From JAWVZY01 sp033721955 (lineage in GTDB: Bacteria; Patescibacteriota; Minisyncoccia; Spechtbacterales; 2-12-FULL-38-22), in assembly GCA_033721955.1 (NCBI GenBank), contig JAWVZY010000026.1:1-10848 (forward strand): a stretch of DNA of 10,848 nt, written 5' to 3'. Positions 1 to 6,635 of this stretch are shown here, in pieces. Both the position numbers and the translations under genes were made by a program. Each line of letters starts with the position of its first letter. Position 1 is the first letter of the stretch. The notes under the pieces were generated by a model, which was not told the origin of the DNA, made no database searches, and was given only the letters and a program-made list of their open reading frames with translations.

Positions 1-31
1 CGGAGTCCTCGGGTCGGAATATATTTGGCAC
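1..31 (-). CDS. 5' end of an unidentified gene running off the left edge
   Basis: Only the first ten or so codons are visible, reading leftwards from a GTG at 31-29 (MPNIFRPEDS). Support comes from the upstream signals rather than the peptide. A ribosome site AAAGGAG lies at 43-37, five bases before the GTG, and a perfect consensus promoter lies at 94-66 with its expected transcription start near 58. An in-frame ATG at 46-44 would add MKGVL to the N-terminus, but it has no ribosome site and would place AAAGGAG inside the coding sequence, so GTG is preferred. The peptide is too short to assign a family. This is the only gene in the window with both a clear leader and a strong Shine-Dalgarno site at its promoter-proximal start. 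Confidence 0.5.
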   Translation of the reverse strand, partial: MPNIFRPEDS

Positions 32-65
32 GAGTACTCCTTTCATCGTCGTGCTAGTTGGCTAT

Positions 66-94
66 ATTATAACAAAAAAATAGTGTTTTGTCAA
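66..94 (-). promoter_or_regulatory. Perfect sigma-70-type promoter for the left-edge gene
   Basis: On the minus strand TTGACA (94-89) is followed after exactly 17 bases by TATAAT (71-66). Both hexamers match consensus at all six positions. The expected start of transcription is about position 58. The -35 box lies at the loop of the hairpin at 77-104 and the spacer contains its 3' arm, so promoter and terminator share the same DNA. Confidence 0.85.
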
Positions 95-104
95 ACACTA
101 TTTT
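74..104 (-). terminator. Intrinsic terminator of the prsW-hsp20-vanW unit
   Basis: A perfect 12-bp stem (AAAATAGTGTTT pairing with AAACACTATTTT, positions 104-93 and 88-77) closes a four-base loop. On the minus strand it runs into an uninterrupted T run (80-74). It lies 34 bases beyond the vanW stop codon. The stem is AT-rich, so termination may be partial. The symmetry could instead be a repressor operator, because it covers the -35 box of the next promoter. Confidence 0.7.
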
Positions 105-137
105 AGGCCTTTTAACACAGGAAAATCACTCTGCCCG

Positions 138-1850
138 CTAATATAGAGGATTGCGATTTACCGGATATAGAGAAGGCGATTTATAATTAGAGTAAAACGT
201 TTTCTCCAGCATTACATTATCGTTTTCATCGTAAACAGTTTGTGTAAGCCATGCCTTTACAGCGCCGTTAGCTTGTCGGTCATAGGTATGTGGGCCGTCT
301 ACTACAACTTCTCGTCCATCATCTTGGCCGTATATATCAAATCTCAGCCGCGTGCCTACTATCTGTGTTTGTATAAGGAGGTGTCCTGGAGTATTATTTA
401 CAAATTTAACATCAGGGCTTGGGGGGTATATTGTTGCATCAAAACCGGGAGTTCCATAATAAACAACGGGGTATGAGTGATTATAGCGCTCTGTAATCTC
501 AAGACCTGATTTAACTGCCGCCTGGAATAGGGTAGTGGATACCTGGCAAAGACCACCCCCATATTCTGGTACTGTTTCACCCTGTTTTATTACAAGTTCA
601 GGTTTGTATCCTGTGCCGGCATTTACAGGACCCAGGTTTTCATTAAATGAAAATTCTTCACCCGGCTCAATTAAAAGGCCGTGGTATTTATTCGCACCAA
701 CACCTATATTATGCACGCGGCTGGAAGGTGATCCGGCAAAATTTGTTTCACCACGCCCGACAAGAGAGTTAATTCCGAGATTATTTACACTTTCACTTGT
801 AATTTCGGGCTCTAACTTATTGAACGCCAATTTAGCGGATTGATCTTCCTTCTCTATCATTTCTTTTATAGTCATAGCACTACTTTCTACATCCAGTTCT
901 GAGCCGGGCTCAGATAAACTAAATGCCTCCACAAGACCATTTTCCATTGAGAAAGCGGCATTTACAGGATTTATTCTAAGTCCGGGAGCGAAGCTTGTAA
1001 GGTAGTTTTCTATAGCATCCTGGCTTATTATTGCCTCTAATCTGTGGCCGGTAGGCGTTTCTTTGGGTTGAAATTCTATCCATGAGGCAACATCATCTTT
1101 TTCTACTTCCCAACTATCTTCCCGGGCCTCAATTATGTAGGGCATACCGGCAAGTATTTCCTCCGCTGTTTCAAGTGCTTTTCCTGTGTCCCCTTTTTCA
1201 ACTAGGGGAGTATCTGTATTTTGTGTCAGTATTATTGTGCCGGCTGAAAGATCTTGCGCCTTCTTTTGAATTTCTGTTTTGAATTTATTTAAATCCACCA
1301 CTATTCCGCGCTTTGCTTCAATCAGTTCAAATTCTTCAGTTTCTGGGTTGTATTCAAACGTAGCATTTTGGGCCGGCTTGTGTATTTCTGAGAGAGTAAA
1401 TTGTACAAAGCTGTTGAATTTATCTTCATCAATATCTGCCACAAAGGGCTCTTTAAGTCCAAAGGTTAGGCCTTTTGCCTGTTCGATCATTTGAGCATAG
1501 AGTGATCCGCTTCTGCCTCGCCTGTAGGCATTGTCCAGAGTTTTTTCAATATTTAATAACACACCAATAGAAGCAGGTGTCGTTTTTATCTCAAGGCCGT
1601 CTGTTGTTTTTAATATTATTTCAGAGTTTATGTAATTTTCTGCGATATTATTTACTCTTTGCTCTGATGCATCCTTAGGCAATCTGCTTGCAGATACAGG
1701 CCCTATACTTAATCCTTGTATTGCCACATTACCTTTATTCAAAAAATAAAGAGTAATAAAAAATACCGCAGCCATAATAGCAACTGCGAGTATAAAGGCG
1801 AGAATCTTCCGCGCCCGGCGGCTTATGCTTATAGTAAAGGTGTACTGCAT
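138..1850 (-). CDS. Membrane-anchored VanW-domain protein, possible L,D-transpeptidase
   Basis: A 570-residue protein with a short basic N-terminus (RRARK) and one membrane segment at about residues 16-37, so the bulk lies outside the membrane. Residues about 60-350 resemble two tandem copies of the YoaR-type putative peptidoglycan-binding domain, including the RRGRSGS stretch at 110-116. The VanW domain spans about 370-500, with SRVHNIG at 377-383, the GEEFSFN region at 397-403 and the hallmark EYGGGLCQVSTT at 429-440 containing Cys435. VanW was named for its place in vancomycin-resistance clusters, but the domain is widespread outside them. Work in Clostridioides difficile, as I recall, showed VanW proteins to be cysteine-dependent L,D-transpeptidases, so cell-wall cross-linking is a fair inference. 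It is the last gene of its unit. The ATG lies 4 bases after the hsp20 stop, with a weak GAG site inside the hsp20 end, which suggests translational coupling. No vancomycin-resistance genes are nearby. Confidence 0.9.
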   Translation of the reverse strand: MQYTFTISISRRARKILAFILAVAIMAAVFFITLYFLNKGNVAIQGLSIGPVSASRLPKDASEQRVNNIAENYINSEIILKTTDGLEIKTTPASIGVLLNIEKTLDNAYRRGRSGSLYAQMIEQAKGLTFGLKEPFVADIDEDKFNSFVQFTLSEIHKPAQNATFEYNPETEEFELIEAKRGIVVDLNKFKTEIQKKAQDLSAGTIILTQNTDTPLVEKGDTGKALETAEEILAGMPYIIEAREDSWEVEKDDVASWIEFQPKETPTGHRLEAIISQDAIENYLTSFAPGLRINPVNAAFSMENGLVEAFSLSEPGSELDVESSAMTIKEMIEKEDQSAKLAFNKLEPEITSESVNNLGINSLVGRGETNFAGSPSSRVHNIGVGANKYHGLLIEPGEEFSFNENLGPVNAGTGYKPELVIKQGETVPEYGGGLCQVSTTLFQAAVKSGLEITERYNHSYPVVYYGTPGFDATIYPPSPDVKFVNNTPGHLLIQTQIVGTRLRFDIYGQDDGREVVVDGPHTYDRQANGAVKAWLTQTVYDENDNVMLEKTFYSNYKSPSLYPVNRNPLY

Positions 1851-1854
1851 TTTT

Positions 1855-2406
1855 TTACTCTACCTTAACTTTGAGTTTCTTTTGTTGTGTCTTTGAAAGT
1901 TTAGGAAGTTTTATTGTAAGTACGCCGTTTTTAATAGTTGCGTCTGCTTTATCGGCGTCAATCTCAGTAGGCAGTATTACTGAGCGCGAAAATGCGCCCC
2001 AGTAGCACTCTTGATAGAAGTAATTTTCTGTTGATATTTCCTCATCTTTTTGCCTTTTTCCGCGAATAGTTACAGAATCACTTGTGATATTAATATCAAG
2101 ATCTTCGGGCTCTACGCCTGCAATTGTAGATTTAATAACTATTTCGTTATCAGTTTCATAAACATCAATAGTAAGGCGACCTTCTTCCTCATATTCTTCT
2201 GAATTTACTTTAACTTCCTCCTCTTTAGCCTTAGCTTTTTTAGTTTTTGCTGCCGCTGTTTGTGCCACAGCTAGATTTGTTGGTTCGTTTTGTTCCTCCA
2301 TAGTATTTTGTTTTGAATAATTATTTATTGAAGTTTCTTCGTACTGCTCATCCTCTAGATTAAGAGAACGGCCAAGTTTTTCAAAAAAAGAATCTTTTTC
2401 TTCCAT
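1855..2406 (-). CDS. Small heat-shock protein (Hsp20/alpha-crystallin family)
   Basis: A 183-residue ATP-independent holdase chaperone that binds unfolding proteins in the cytoplasm. The alpha-crystallin domain covers about residues 76-170. It starts with GRLTIDVYETDNEIVIKS, contains the SVTIRGKR strand (111-118) and ends with the family signature A-T-I-K-N-G-V-L (156-163). The C-terminal tail KLKVKVE includes a V-K-V that could serve as the oligomer-linking I-x-I-type motif. The first 75 residues form a long, highly charged extension (an Ala/Lys/Glu stretch at 50-65) that is probably disordered. The gene sits between prsW (29 bases upstream) and vanW (4 bases downstream) and is likely co-transcribed with both. 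Its ribosome site GCAGG is 7 bases before the ATG and falls inside a small hairpin, which would suit heat control. Confidence 0.96.
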   Translation of the reverse strand: MEEKDSFFEKLGRSLNLEDEQYEETSINNYSKQNTMEEQNEPTNLAVAQTAAAKTKKAKAKEEEVKVNSEEYEEEGRLTIDVYETDNEIVIKSTIAGVEPEDLDINITSDSVTIRGKRQKDEEISTENYFYQECYWGAFSRSVILPTEIDADKADATIKNGVLTIKLPKLSKTQQKKLKVKVE

Positions 2407-2413
2407 ATTTTTA

Positions 2414-2429
2414 CCTGCGCTGAGGCAGG
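2414..2429 (-). promoter_or_regulatory. Hairpin masking the hsp20 ribosome site, possible RNA thermometer
   Basis: On the minus strand CCTGC (2429-2425) can pair with GCAGG (2418-2414) across a six-base loop. GCAGG is the only Shine-Dalgarno-like sequence before hsp20, 7 bases from its ATG. Heat-shock genes of the Hsp20 family are the classic targets of RNA thermometers. The stem is only five pairs and GC-rich, so the role is tentative. Confidence 0.4.
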
Positions 2430-2435
2430 GGATTA

Positions 2436-3230
2436 TTAATCTTGTGAATTAAAGCGAGTGTTCGCTAACTTATAAAGACCTATTAATATTATTATACCAG
2501 AAACTACCAGCAATGTGCCAATTAAAGATATGCCAAATAATTCTTCAGAGCATCTTTGTCCCAGTTCTCTGGCAATATTAAACAGATAAGAGCATCCCGA
2601 TTCCATTACTAACTCTTCTAACTTTATTATAAGGTCATTAAAGATTCCATGCAACAATGTGGCTCCTATTATTCCTGTGTAAAGAAATTTTCTCCGCTCA
2701 GATGGATGCTCAAGTGAAAGAGCAAGAAAGTATCCCAGCACACCCGAGGCAGCTACGTGCAGGAATACGGCACTAACTCCTCGAAACAGGGTGATATCCA
2801 GGATCATCTGTATATTTTCGGTAAAGTTTAGTACATATACTATATTTTCAATAGCGGCAAAGCCCAGGGCCGCGGTTATCATATAAACAATAGCGTCTTG
2901 GGTTTCGTCAAAAAATGCATAGGGCATTGCCTTTGTGCGCACTACCATATATTTTGCGAATTCTTCTACAAAGCCGATAACAAGGAAACCCATAATAAAG
3001 GGAGCAATAGAAAGATGCGAACCATAATTGAGGACAAACGTGCCGGCCCATTGCTCTATTATCACGACAGGAAATGCAATGGCTACGCCCCACATAAATA
3101 TTTTTGCTATATCCTTTGTTTTTTCGTGGTGCTTTTTTTGGAGAACAAAGAACATTAACCAAATTAAACTAGGCACCACTGCTATTGGCGCGTATAATAA
3201 ACATTCACCTGTGCATCTAAGGCCTTCCAT
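2436..3230 (-). CDS. prsW: PrsW-family intramembrane protease
   Basis: A 264-residue polytopic membrane protein. The PrsW (M82) motifs appear in order: EEFAK at 89-93 (E-E-x-x-K), GFAAIEN at 123-129 (F-A-x-x-E-N), His158 in the next helix (AVFLHVAASG) and LLHGIFN at 192-198. These conserved Glu, His and Asn residues form the putative active centre inside the membrane. Hydrophobic helices are visible near 13-30, 44-60, 73-88, 113-135, 150-172, 183-200 and 232-254. In Bacillus, PrsW makes the first cut in the anti-sigma factor RsiW. No sigma or anti-sigma gene is visible here, so the substrate is unknown. The gene begins a unit with hsp20 and vanW. No Shine-Dalgarno site precedes the ATG. A TGTTAAAAT extended -10 lies 8 bases upstream, suggesting a leaderless message. 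Confidence 0.92.
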   Translation of the reverse strand: MEGLRCTGECLLYAPIAVVPSLIWLMFFVLQKKHHEKTKDIAKIFMWGVAIAFPVVIIEQWAGTFVLNYGSHLSIAPFIMGFLVIGFVEEFAKYMVVRTKAMPYAFFDETQDAIVYMITAALGFAAIENIVYVLNFTENIQMILDITLFRGVSAVFLHVAASGVLGYFLALSLEHPSERRKFLYTGIIGATLLHGIFNDLIIKLEELVMESGCSYLFNIARELGQRCSEELFGISLIGTLLVVSGIIILIGLYKLANTRFNSQD

Positions 3231-3238
3231 ATATTATT

Positions 3239-3247
3239 ATTTTAACA
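3239..3247 (-). promoter_or_regulatory. Extended -10 promoter for prsW-hsp20-vanW
   Basis: The minus strand reads TGTTAAAAT, that is TG, one base, then TAAAAT (3244-3239), 8 bases before the prsW ATG. No convincing -35 is present at the right distance; the extended TG may compensate. Transcription would begin at or next to the A of the ATG. It lies immediately after the T run of the valS terminator. Confidence 0.5.
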
Positions 3248-3248
3248 C

Positions 3249-3284
3249 AAAAACCTCCCACTCTTTCGTTAAAGGGTGGGAGGT
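3249..3284 (-). terminator. Intrinsic terminator of valS
   Basis: A 14-position stem (ACCTCCCAC... pairing with ...GTGGGAGGT, 3284-3271 with 3266-3253) has a single A-C mismatch and a four-base loop. On the minus strand it is followed by TTTTTGTG. It lies about 30 bases after the valS stop. It separates valS from the prsW unit. Confidence 0.88.
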
Positions 3285-3313
3285 AAATCTGTCACCATCA
3301 TTAGGTGTTTATT

Positions 3314-5473
3314 TTAGGCTTCGGGCCATTTTTCTATTATAAGCATTTTTTTATCCTCAATGGGCAGGTGTCCATATAATTCCTCTGTTACAAAAGGCAT
3401 AAAGGGGTGTAGAAGTTTTAATACATCGGCCCAAGCATTTATGAGGGCTGTTACTCTTTTGCTTTTTTCCTGAGCATCATCTCCAAATATTATTTCTTTA
3501 GATTCTTCCAAGAGCTCATCTGCAAAGCGGTGCCATGCGTAGTGATAAACTTCTTCGGCTGCCTGGGCGTAGCGGTATTTTTCCATATTCTTAGTTACGC
3601 TTTTTGCGGTGGCCTTTATTTCTTTTTGCATTTTTTTCTCCTCTTTGCCCTCTTTTGCACTGGTAGAGTAAGCATCAACGTTCATTAAAAGAAATCTTGT
3701 TACATTCCAAAGTTTTGTAGAAAAGTTTCTATATCCCCGCACTTGCTCCATATTTAGAACAGGATCCCTCCCCGGGGTTGTATTTGTAAGTAAAGCCATG
3801 CGAAGAGCATCTGTACCATATTCTTCAACTACCCCAAGGGGGTCAATTACATTTCCCTTTGATTTGCTCATTTTTTGCCTGTCCTTGTCTCGCACAAGTC
3901 CATGCAAATAAACTGTATTAAAAGGTATCTCGCCCGTGCGGTAAAGGCCAAGCATTATCATGCGCGCTACCCAGAAAAATAAAATATCATAACCTGTTTC
4001 CATAATGTCTGTAGGGTAGAAGGTTTTAAAATCATCTCCATTAGGGTAATCAAGCGTGGCAAAAGGCCACTGGCCTGAAGAAAACCATGTATCAAATACA
4101 TCGGGATCGCGCACTAAGTTATCTTTTTTATTGCAATCAGGGCATTTTTTGGGTTCTTCGCCTTCTGTTATAATCCACGTCTCATTTTCTTTGCCCTCCG
4201 AGCAGGCGGTACATTTCCATGCAGGAATCTCAATGCCCCACCAGTTTTGCCGGCTTATATTCCAATCCTTTATATTTTTCATCCAGTGCATATAAACCTT
4301 CTTTTGGTTTGAGGGTATTATTTTAATTTCACCTTTTTTCACAACATCAATTGCAGGTTTTGCAAGCGGTTCCATTTTAACGAACCACTGGCGCATAAGC
4401 ATTGGCTCAATAATATTTTTACACTTGTAGCATAGGGCAACGGAGTGCTTGTAATCTTCTTCTATTTTTTCAATAAGCCCCTTATTTTTCATGTCTTCAA
4501 CTATTTTTTCGCGAGCCTCCATTATTTTCATACCTTCATAAGGGCCTGCCACCGAGGTCATGCGCCCGTTTTTATCTATGGTTTCTACGGGGCCAGGTAT
4601 TTCATCTTTATGGCGCAACCATACCTCAAAGTCATTTTCATCGTGGGCAGGTGTAATTTTAACTACACCTGTACCAAATTCAGGGTCTACATATTCATCT
4701 GCAATAACCTTCATTTTCTTTTTACCCAGGACTGTTTCAATTTCAATTTCTTTACCAATATATTCTTTGTATCTTTTATCATCTGGATTTACTGCAATTG
4801 CTGTATCTCCGAATTTTGTCTCAGGCCTTACTGTGGCAAGGGTTAGGGGACCATATTTTATATAGTATAGGGGGTCTTTTCTTTCTTCGCGTACTATTTC
4901 AAGATCGCTAAAGGCAGTTTGGTGTGTCGTGCAGTAGTTTACAAGCCGTTCTCCCCGGTATATAAGCTCATCATCATACATCTTCTTAAATGTTCTATAT
5001 ACGGTGTTTATAATTTTATCATCCAGCGTGAAAACCTCTCGGCTCCAGTCGGCTGAAGCTCCAAGTTTTTTTAGCTGGCCACGCACGGTGTCTCTGTTTT
5101 TTTGCGTATAATCCCAAACCTGTTTGTAAAACTCATCTCTTTCCATGTCCAAGCGAGTTTTGCCCTGTTTTTTCAATTTTTTTTCATAAACTACTTGTGT
5201 TTCAAATCCTGCATGGTCCATACCCGGAAGCCACAAGGCCTTCTTACCCCGCATCCTTGCATAGCGGGTCATCATATCTTGCAAACTAACAAAAAGTGCA
5301 TGTCCTATATGTAGGGGATCATTTGCATTTGGGGGAGGGATAAGTATGCAAAAAGGATCTTTATGCCCTTTGGGCAAATTATCGGGATTGAAAAATCCGC
5401 TCTCTTCCCAGAGTTTATAAATTTCGGGCTCGCGTTCGCTATAGTTAAACCTTTTACCTAATTCTTTTGACAT
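3314..5473 (-). CDS. valS: Valyl-tRNA synthetase, short form
   Basis: Class I synthetase that charges tRNA-Val with valine at the cost of ATP and edits threonyl errors. The HIGH motif is HIGH at 55-58 (PLHIGHAL) and the KMSKS motif is at 534-538. The inserted editing domain (about 200-345) keeps TVRPETKFGDTAIAVNP (214-230) and GTGVVKITPAHDENDFEV (267-284), including the aspartate of the AHD element. Cysteine pairs C348/C351 and C421/C424 with C444/C447 look like zinc sites. The anticodon-binding helical domain occupies about 570-700 and ends near VTEELYGHLP. At 719 residues it is far shorter than the usual 880-950, because the C-terminal coiled-coil tRNA-binding arm is absent. The stop is genuine and a terminator follows. 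The only plausible start is the ATG at 5473. AAAGG lies just 2 bases before it, too close to work as a normal ribosome site, and a promoter -10 lies 9 bases upstream. Confidence 0.98.
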   Translation of the reverse strand: MSKELGKRFNYSEREPEIYKLWEESGFFNPDNLPKGHKDPFCILIPPPNANDPLHIGHALFVSLQDMMTRYARMRGKKALWLPGMDHAGFETQVVYEKKLKKQGKTRLDMERDEFYKQVWDYTQKNRDTVRGQLKKLGASADWSREVFTLDDKIINTVYRTFKKMYDDELIYRGERLVNYCTTHQTAFSDLEIVREERKDPLYYIKYGPLTLATVRPETKFGDTAIAVNPDDKRYKEYIGKEIEIETVLGKKKMKVIADEYVDPEFGTGVVKITPAHDENDFEVWLRHKDEIPGPVETIDKNGRMTSVAGPYEGMKIMEAREKIVEDMKNKGLIEKIEEDYKHSVALCYKCKNIIEPMLMRQWFVKMEPLAKPAIDVVKKGEIKIIPSNQKKVYMHWMKNIKDWNISRQNWWGIEIPAWKCTACSEGKENETWIITEGEEPKKCPDCNKKDNLVRDPDVFDTWFSSGQWPFATLDYPNGDDFKTFYPTDIMETGYDILFFWVARMIMLGLYRTGEIPFNTVYLHGLVRDKDRQKMSKSKGNVIDPLGVVEEYGTDALRMALLTNTTPGRDPVLNMEQVRGYRNFSTKLWNVTRFLLMNVDAYSTSAKEGKEEKKMQKEIKATAKSVTKNMEKYRYAQAAEEVYHYAWHRFADELLEESKEIIFGDDAQEKSKRVTALINAWADVLKLLHPFMPFVTEELYGHLPIEDKKMLIIEKWPEA

Positions 5474-5482
5474 AACCTTTAT

Positions 5483-5510
5483 ACTATAGCAAATTAGGCG
5501 ATTTTTTCAA
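5483..5510 (-). promoter_or_regulatory. valS promoter
   Basis: On the minus strand TTGAAA (5510-5505) is separated by 16 bases from TATAGT (5488-5483). The ATG follows the -10 after 9 bases, so transcription should begin within a few bases of the start codon. The region is shared back to back with the promoter of the divergent gene at 5535. Confidence 0.6.
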
Positions 5511-5518
5511 TAAAATTA

Positions 5519-5527
5519 TGGTATTAT
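5519..5527 (+). promoter_or_regulatory. Extended -10 promoter of the PsbP-like gene
   Basis: TGGTATTAT at 5519-5527 matches the TG-n-TATAAT extended -10 form with one change in the hexamer. It ends 7 bases before the ATG at 5535, so the predicted transcript starts at the start codon. No good -35 is seen. It overlaps the footprint that RNA polymerase would occupy at the valS promoter on the other strand. Confidence 0.5.
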
Positions 5528-5534
5528 AGAGATA

Positions 5535-6626
5535 ATGTTTAAGGTAATTGAAGAAAAAATTGCAGTTCCTCTAATGCTTGTAATAACCGCGCTTGTGCTT
5601 GGTGGTATTTTTTATGCGGTTAATGTAGCAGAAGAAGATTTTAAAGAGGCCACACAAGTTCCACCCGTGGTAAAGAGCGAAAAGAAAGATCCAACCGCAA
5701 ACTGGCAAACTTACAGAAATGAAGAATATGGATTTGAGTTTAAATATCCGGAAGGGTGGGAGGTAGGCAATGATAAGGTGCGCACCATAGAAGAAAGAGA
5801 TACGACTTTACCGCATGATGGTCCTGGTGAACCGCAAATAAGCACAGAGCCGTTGGCACAAGTAAGGTGGTTTGATGTTAGCCAGAATTCAGCAAGCTCA
5901 TGGCTTGATGAGGAGTGCAATGAAGAGAGCATCGAAACTGGTTATTTGAATGAAGCAGGTGCTGAAAAATATGAAAGCGCGCAGTGCAAAAGCAAAACCA
6001 GAATATGTGAATTCGGATCTTGCTTTAGTTATTACATGGCTTATTTTGAAGACAATAATTCTCAAAATAGAATAATGCTGCATTTATCTGTATTGGAAGA
6101 TTTTGAAACAGGGAATTTTGAGAAATTTTTTCCAGTTTTTGAACAAATCCTCTCAACATTTAGGTTTATAGACACCGTAGACACAAGCAACTGGCAAACT
6201 TACAGAAACGAAGAATATGGATTTGAAATTAAGTATCCGGATAAATTAGAGGGTTTAAGTGAAAATATTCAAGGTGATTGGGAAGTATCAGATACATTTG
6301 CTGATAGGGGTGATATATATTTTGGAACACCTAAGTCAAGGATTGGGGGATATATATGGGGTATTTCAGTAGAAGAAAAAGCTAATCTTGAAGAATTAAT
6401 AGCACAGCAGGGTAGTCAATTTACAGACAGAAAAGAGGTTAGGGAAGATGTTGTGGTGAATGGCACCTCTGCCTTAAAGGTAACTGTAACAACCGGACAA
6501 TACGAGGATTGGATTTCAGAAAATATTTATATAGAAAGAGATAATAAGGTTATACACATTTCTAATGGAGCAGTATATATGCCAGAATTTGAAAGTTTTT
6601 ATAAAAGTTTTAGGTTTATAGAATAA
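5535..6626 (+). CDS. Membrane-anchored tandem PsbP-like protein
   Basis: A 363-residue protein with one N-terminal membrane segment (about 10-30), an acidic/proline linker and two similar domains facing outwards. Each domain opens with NWQTYRNEEYGFE (56-68 and 219-231) followed by a K-Y-P turn, and closes with an S-[T/F]-FRFI-like strand (207-212 and 358-362). This is the layout of PsbP-like/DUF-type domains common on bacterial surfaces; the fold assignment is by pattern and moderately sure, and the function is unknown. Domain 1 has four cysteines (128, 151, 158, 163), suggesting disulfides outside the membrane; domain 2 has none. The opening segments are 47/51 identical at DNA level while the rest has diverged. 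No lipobox is seen. The gene stands alone, divergent from valS, with a -10 box 7 bases before its ATG and no ribosome site. Confidence 0.85.
   Translation: MFKVIEEKIAVPLMLVITALVLGGIFYAVNVAEEDFKEATQVPPVVKSEKKDPTANWQTYRNEEYGFEFKYPEGWEVGNDKVRTIEERDTTLPHDGPGEPQISTEPLAQVRWFDVSQNSASSWLDEECNEESIETGYLNEAGAEKYESAQCKSKTRICEFGSCFSYYMAYFEDNNSQNRIMLHLSVLEDFETGNFEKFFPVFEQILSTFRFIDTVDTSNWQTYRNEEYGFEIKYPDKLEGLSENIQGDWEVSDTFADRGDIYFGTPKSRIGGYIWGISVEEKANLEELIAQQGSQFTDRKEVREDVVVNGTSALKVTVTTGQYEDWISENIYIERDNKVIHISNGAVYMPEFESFYKSFRFIE
5701..5751 (+). repeat. Intragenic 51-nt repeat, copy 1
   Basis: Direct repeat with 6190-6240, differing at only 4 of 51 positions and offset by 489 bases (163 codons, in frame). 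It encodes the opening NWQTYRNEEYGFEFKYP segment of domain 1. Confidence 0.95.
6190..6240 (+). repeat. Intragenic 51-nt repeat, copy 2
   Basis: Second copy of the direct repeat at 5701-5751. It encodes NWQTYRNEEYGFEIKYP at the start of domain 2. The sharp contrast with the diverged sequence downstream points to recent conversion or strong constraint on this short segment. Confidence 0.95.
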
Positions 6627-6635
6627 AAAATTTGT

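Noticed and set aside
535..843. Open frame on the plus strand opposite vanW (102 codons), plus similar smaller ones at 240-476, 1082-1282 and 1279-1494
   Set aside because: They lie entirely antisense to the well-supported VanW protein, show no recognisable domain, and have no promoter or ribosome site.
138..1850. vanW as part of a vancomycin-resistance cluster
   Set aside because: No VanH, VanA/B ligase, VanX or VanRS-like gene is in the window, and the neighbours are stress genes.
4445..4865. Overlapping plus-strand open frames opposite valS
   Set aside because: They are rich in Phe, Cys and Ile as expected from the complement of an AT-rich gene, and valS is certain on the other strand.
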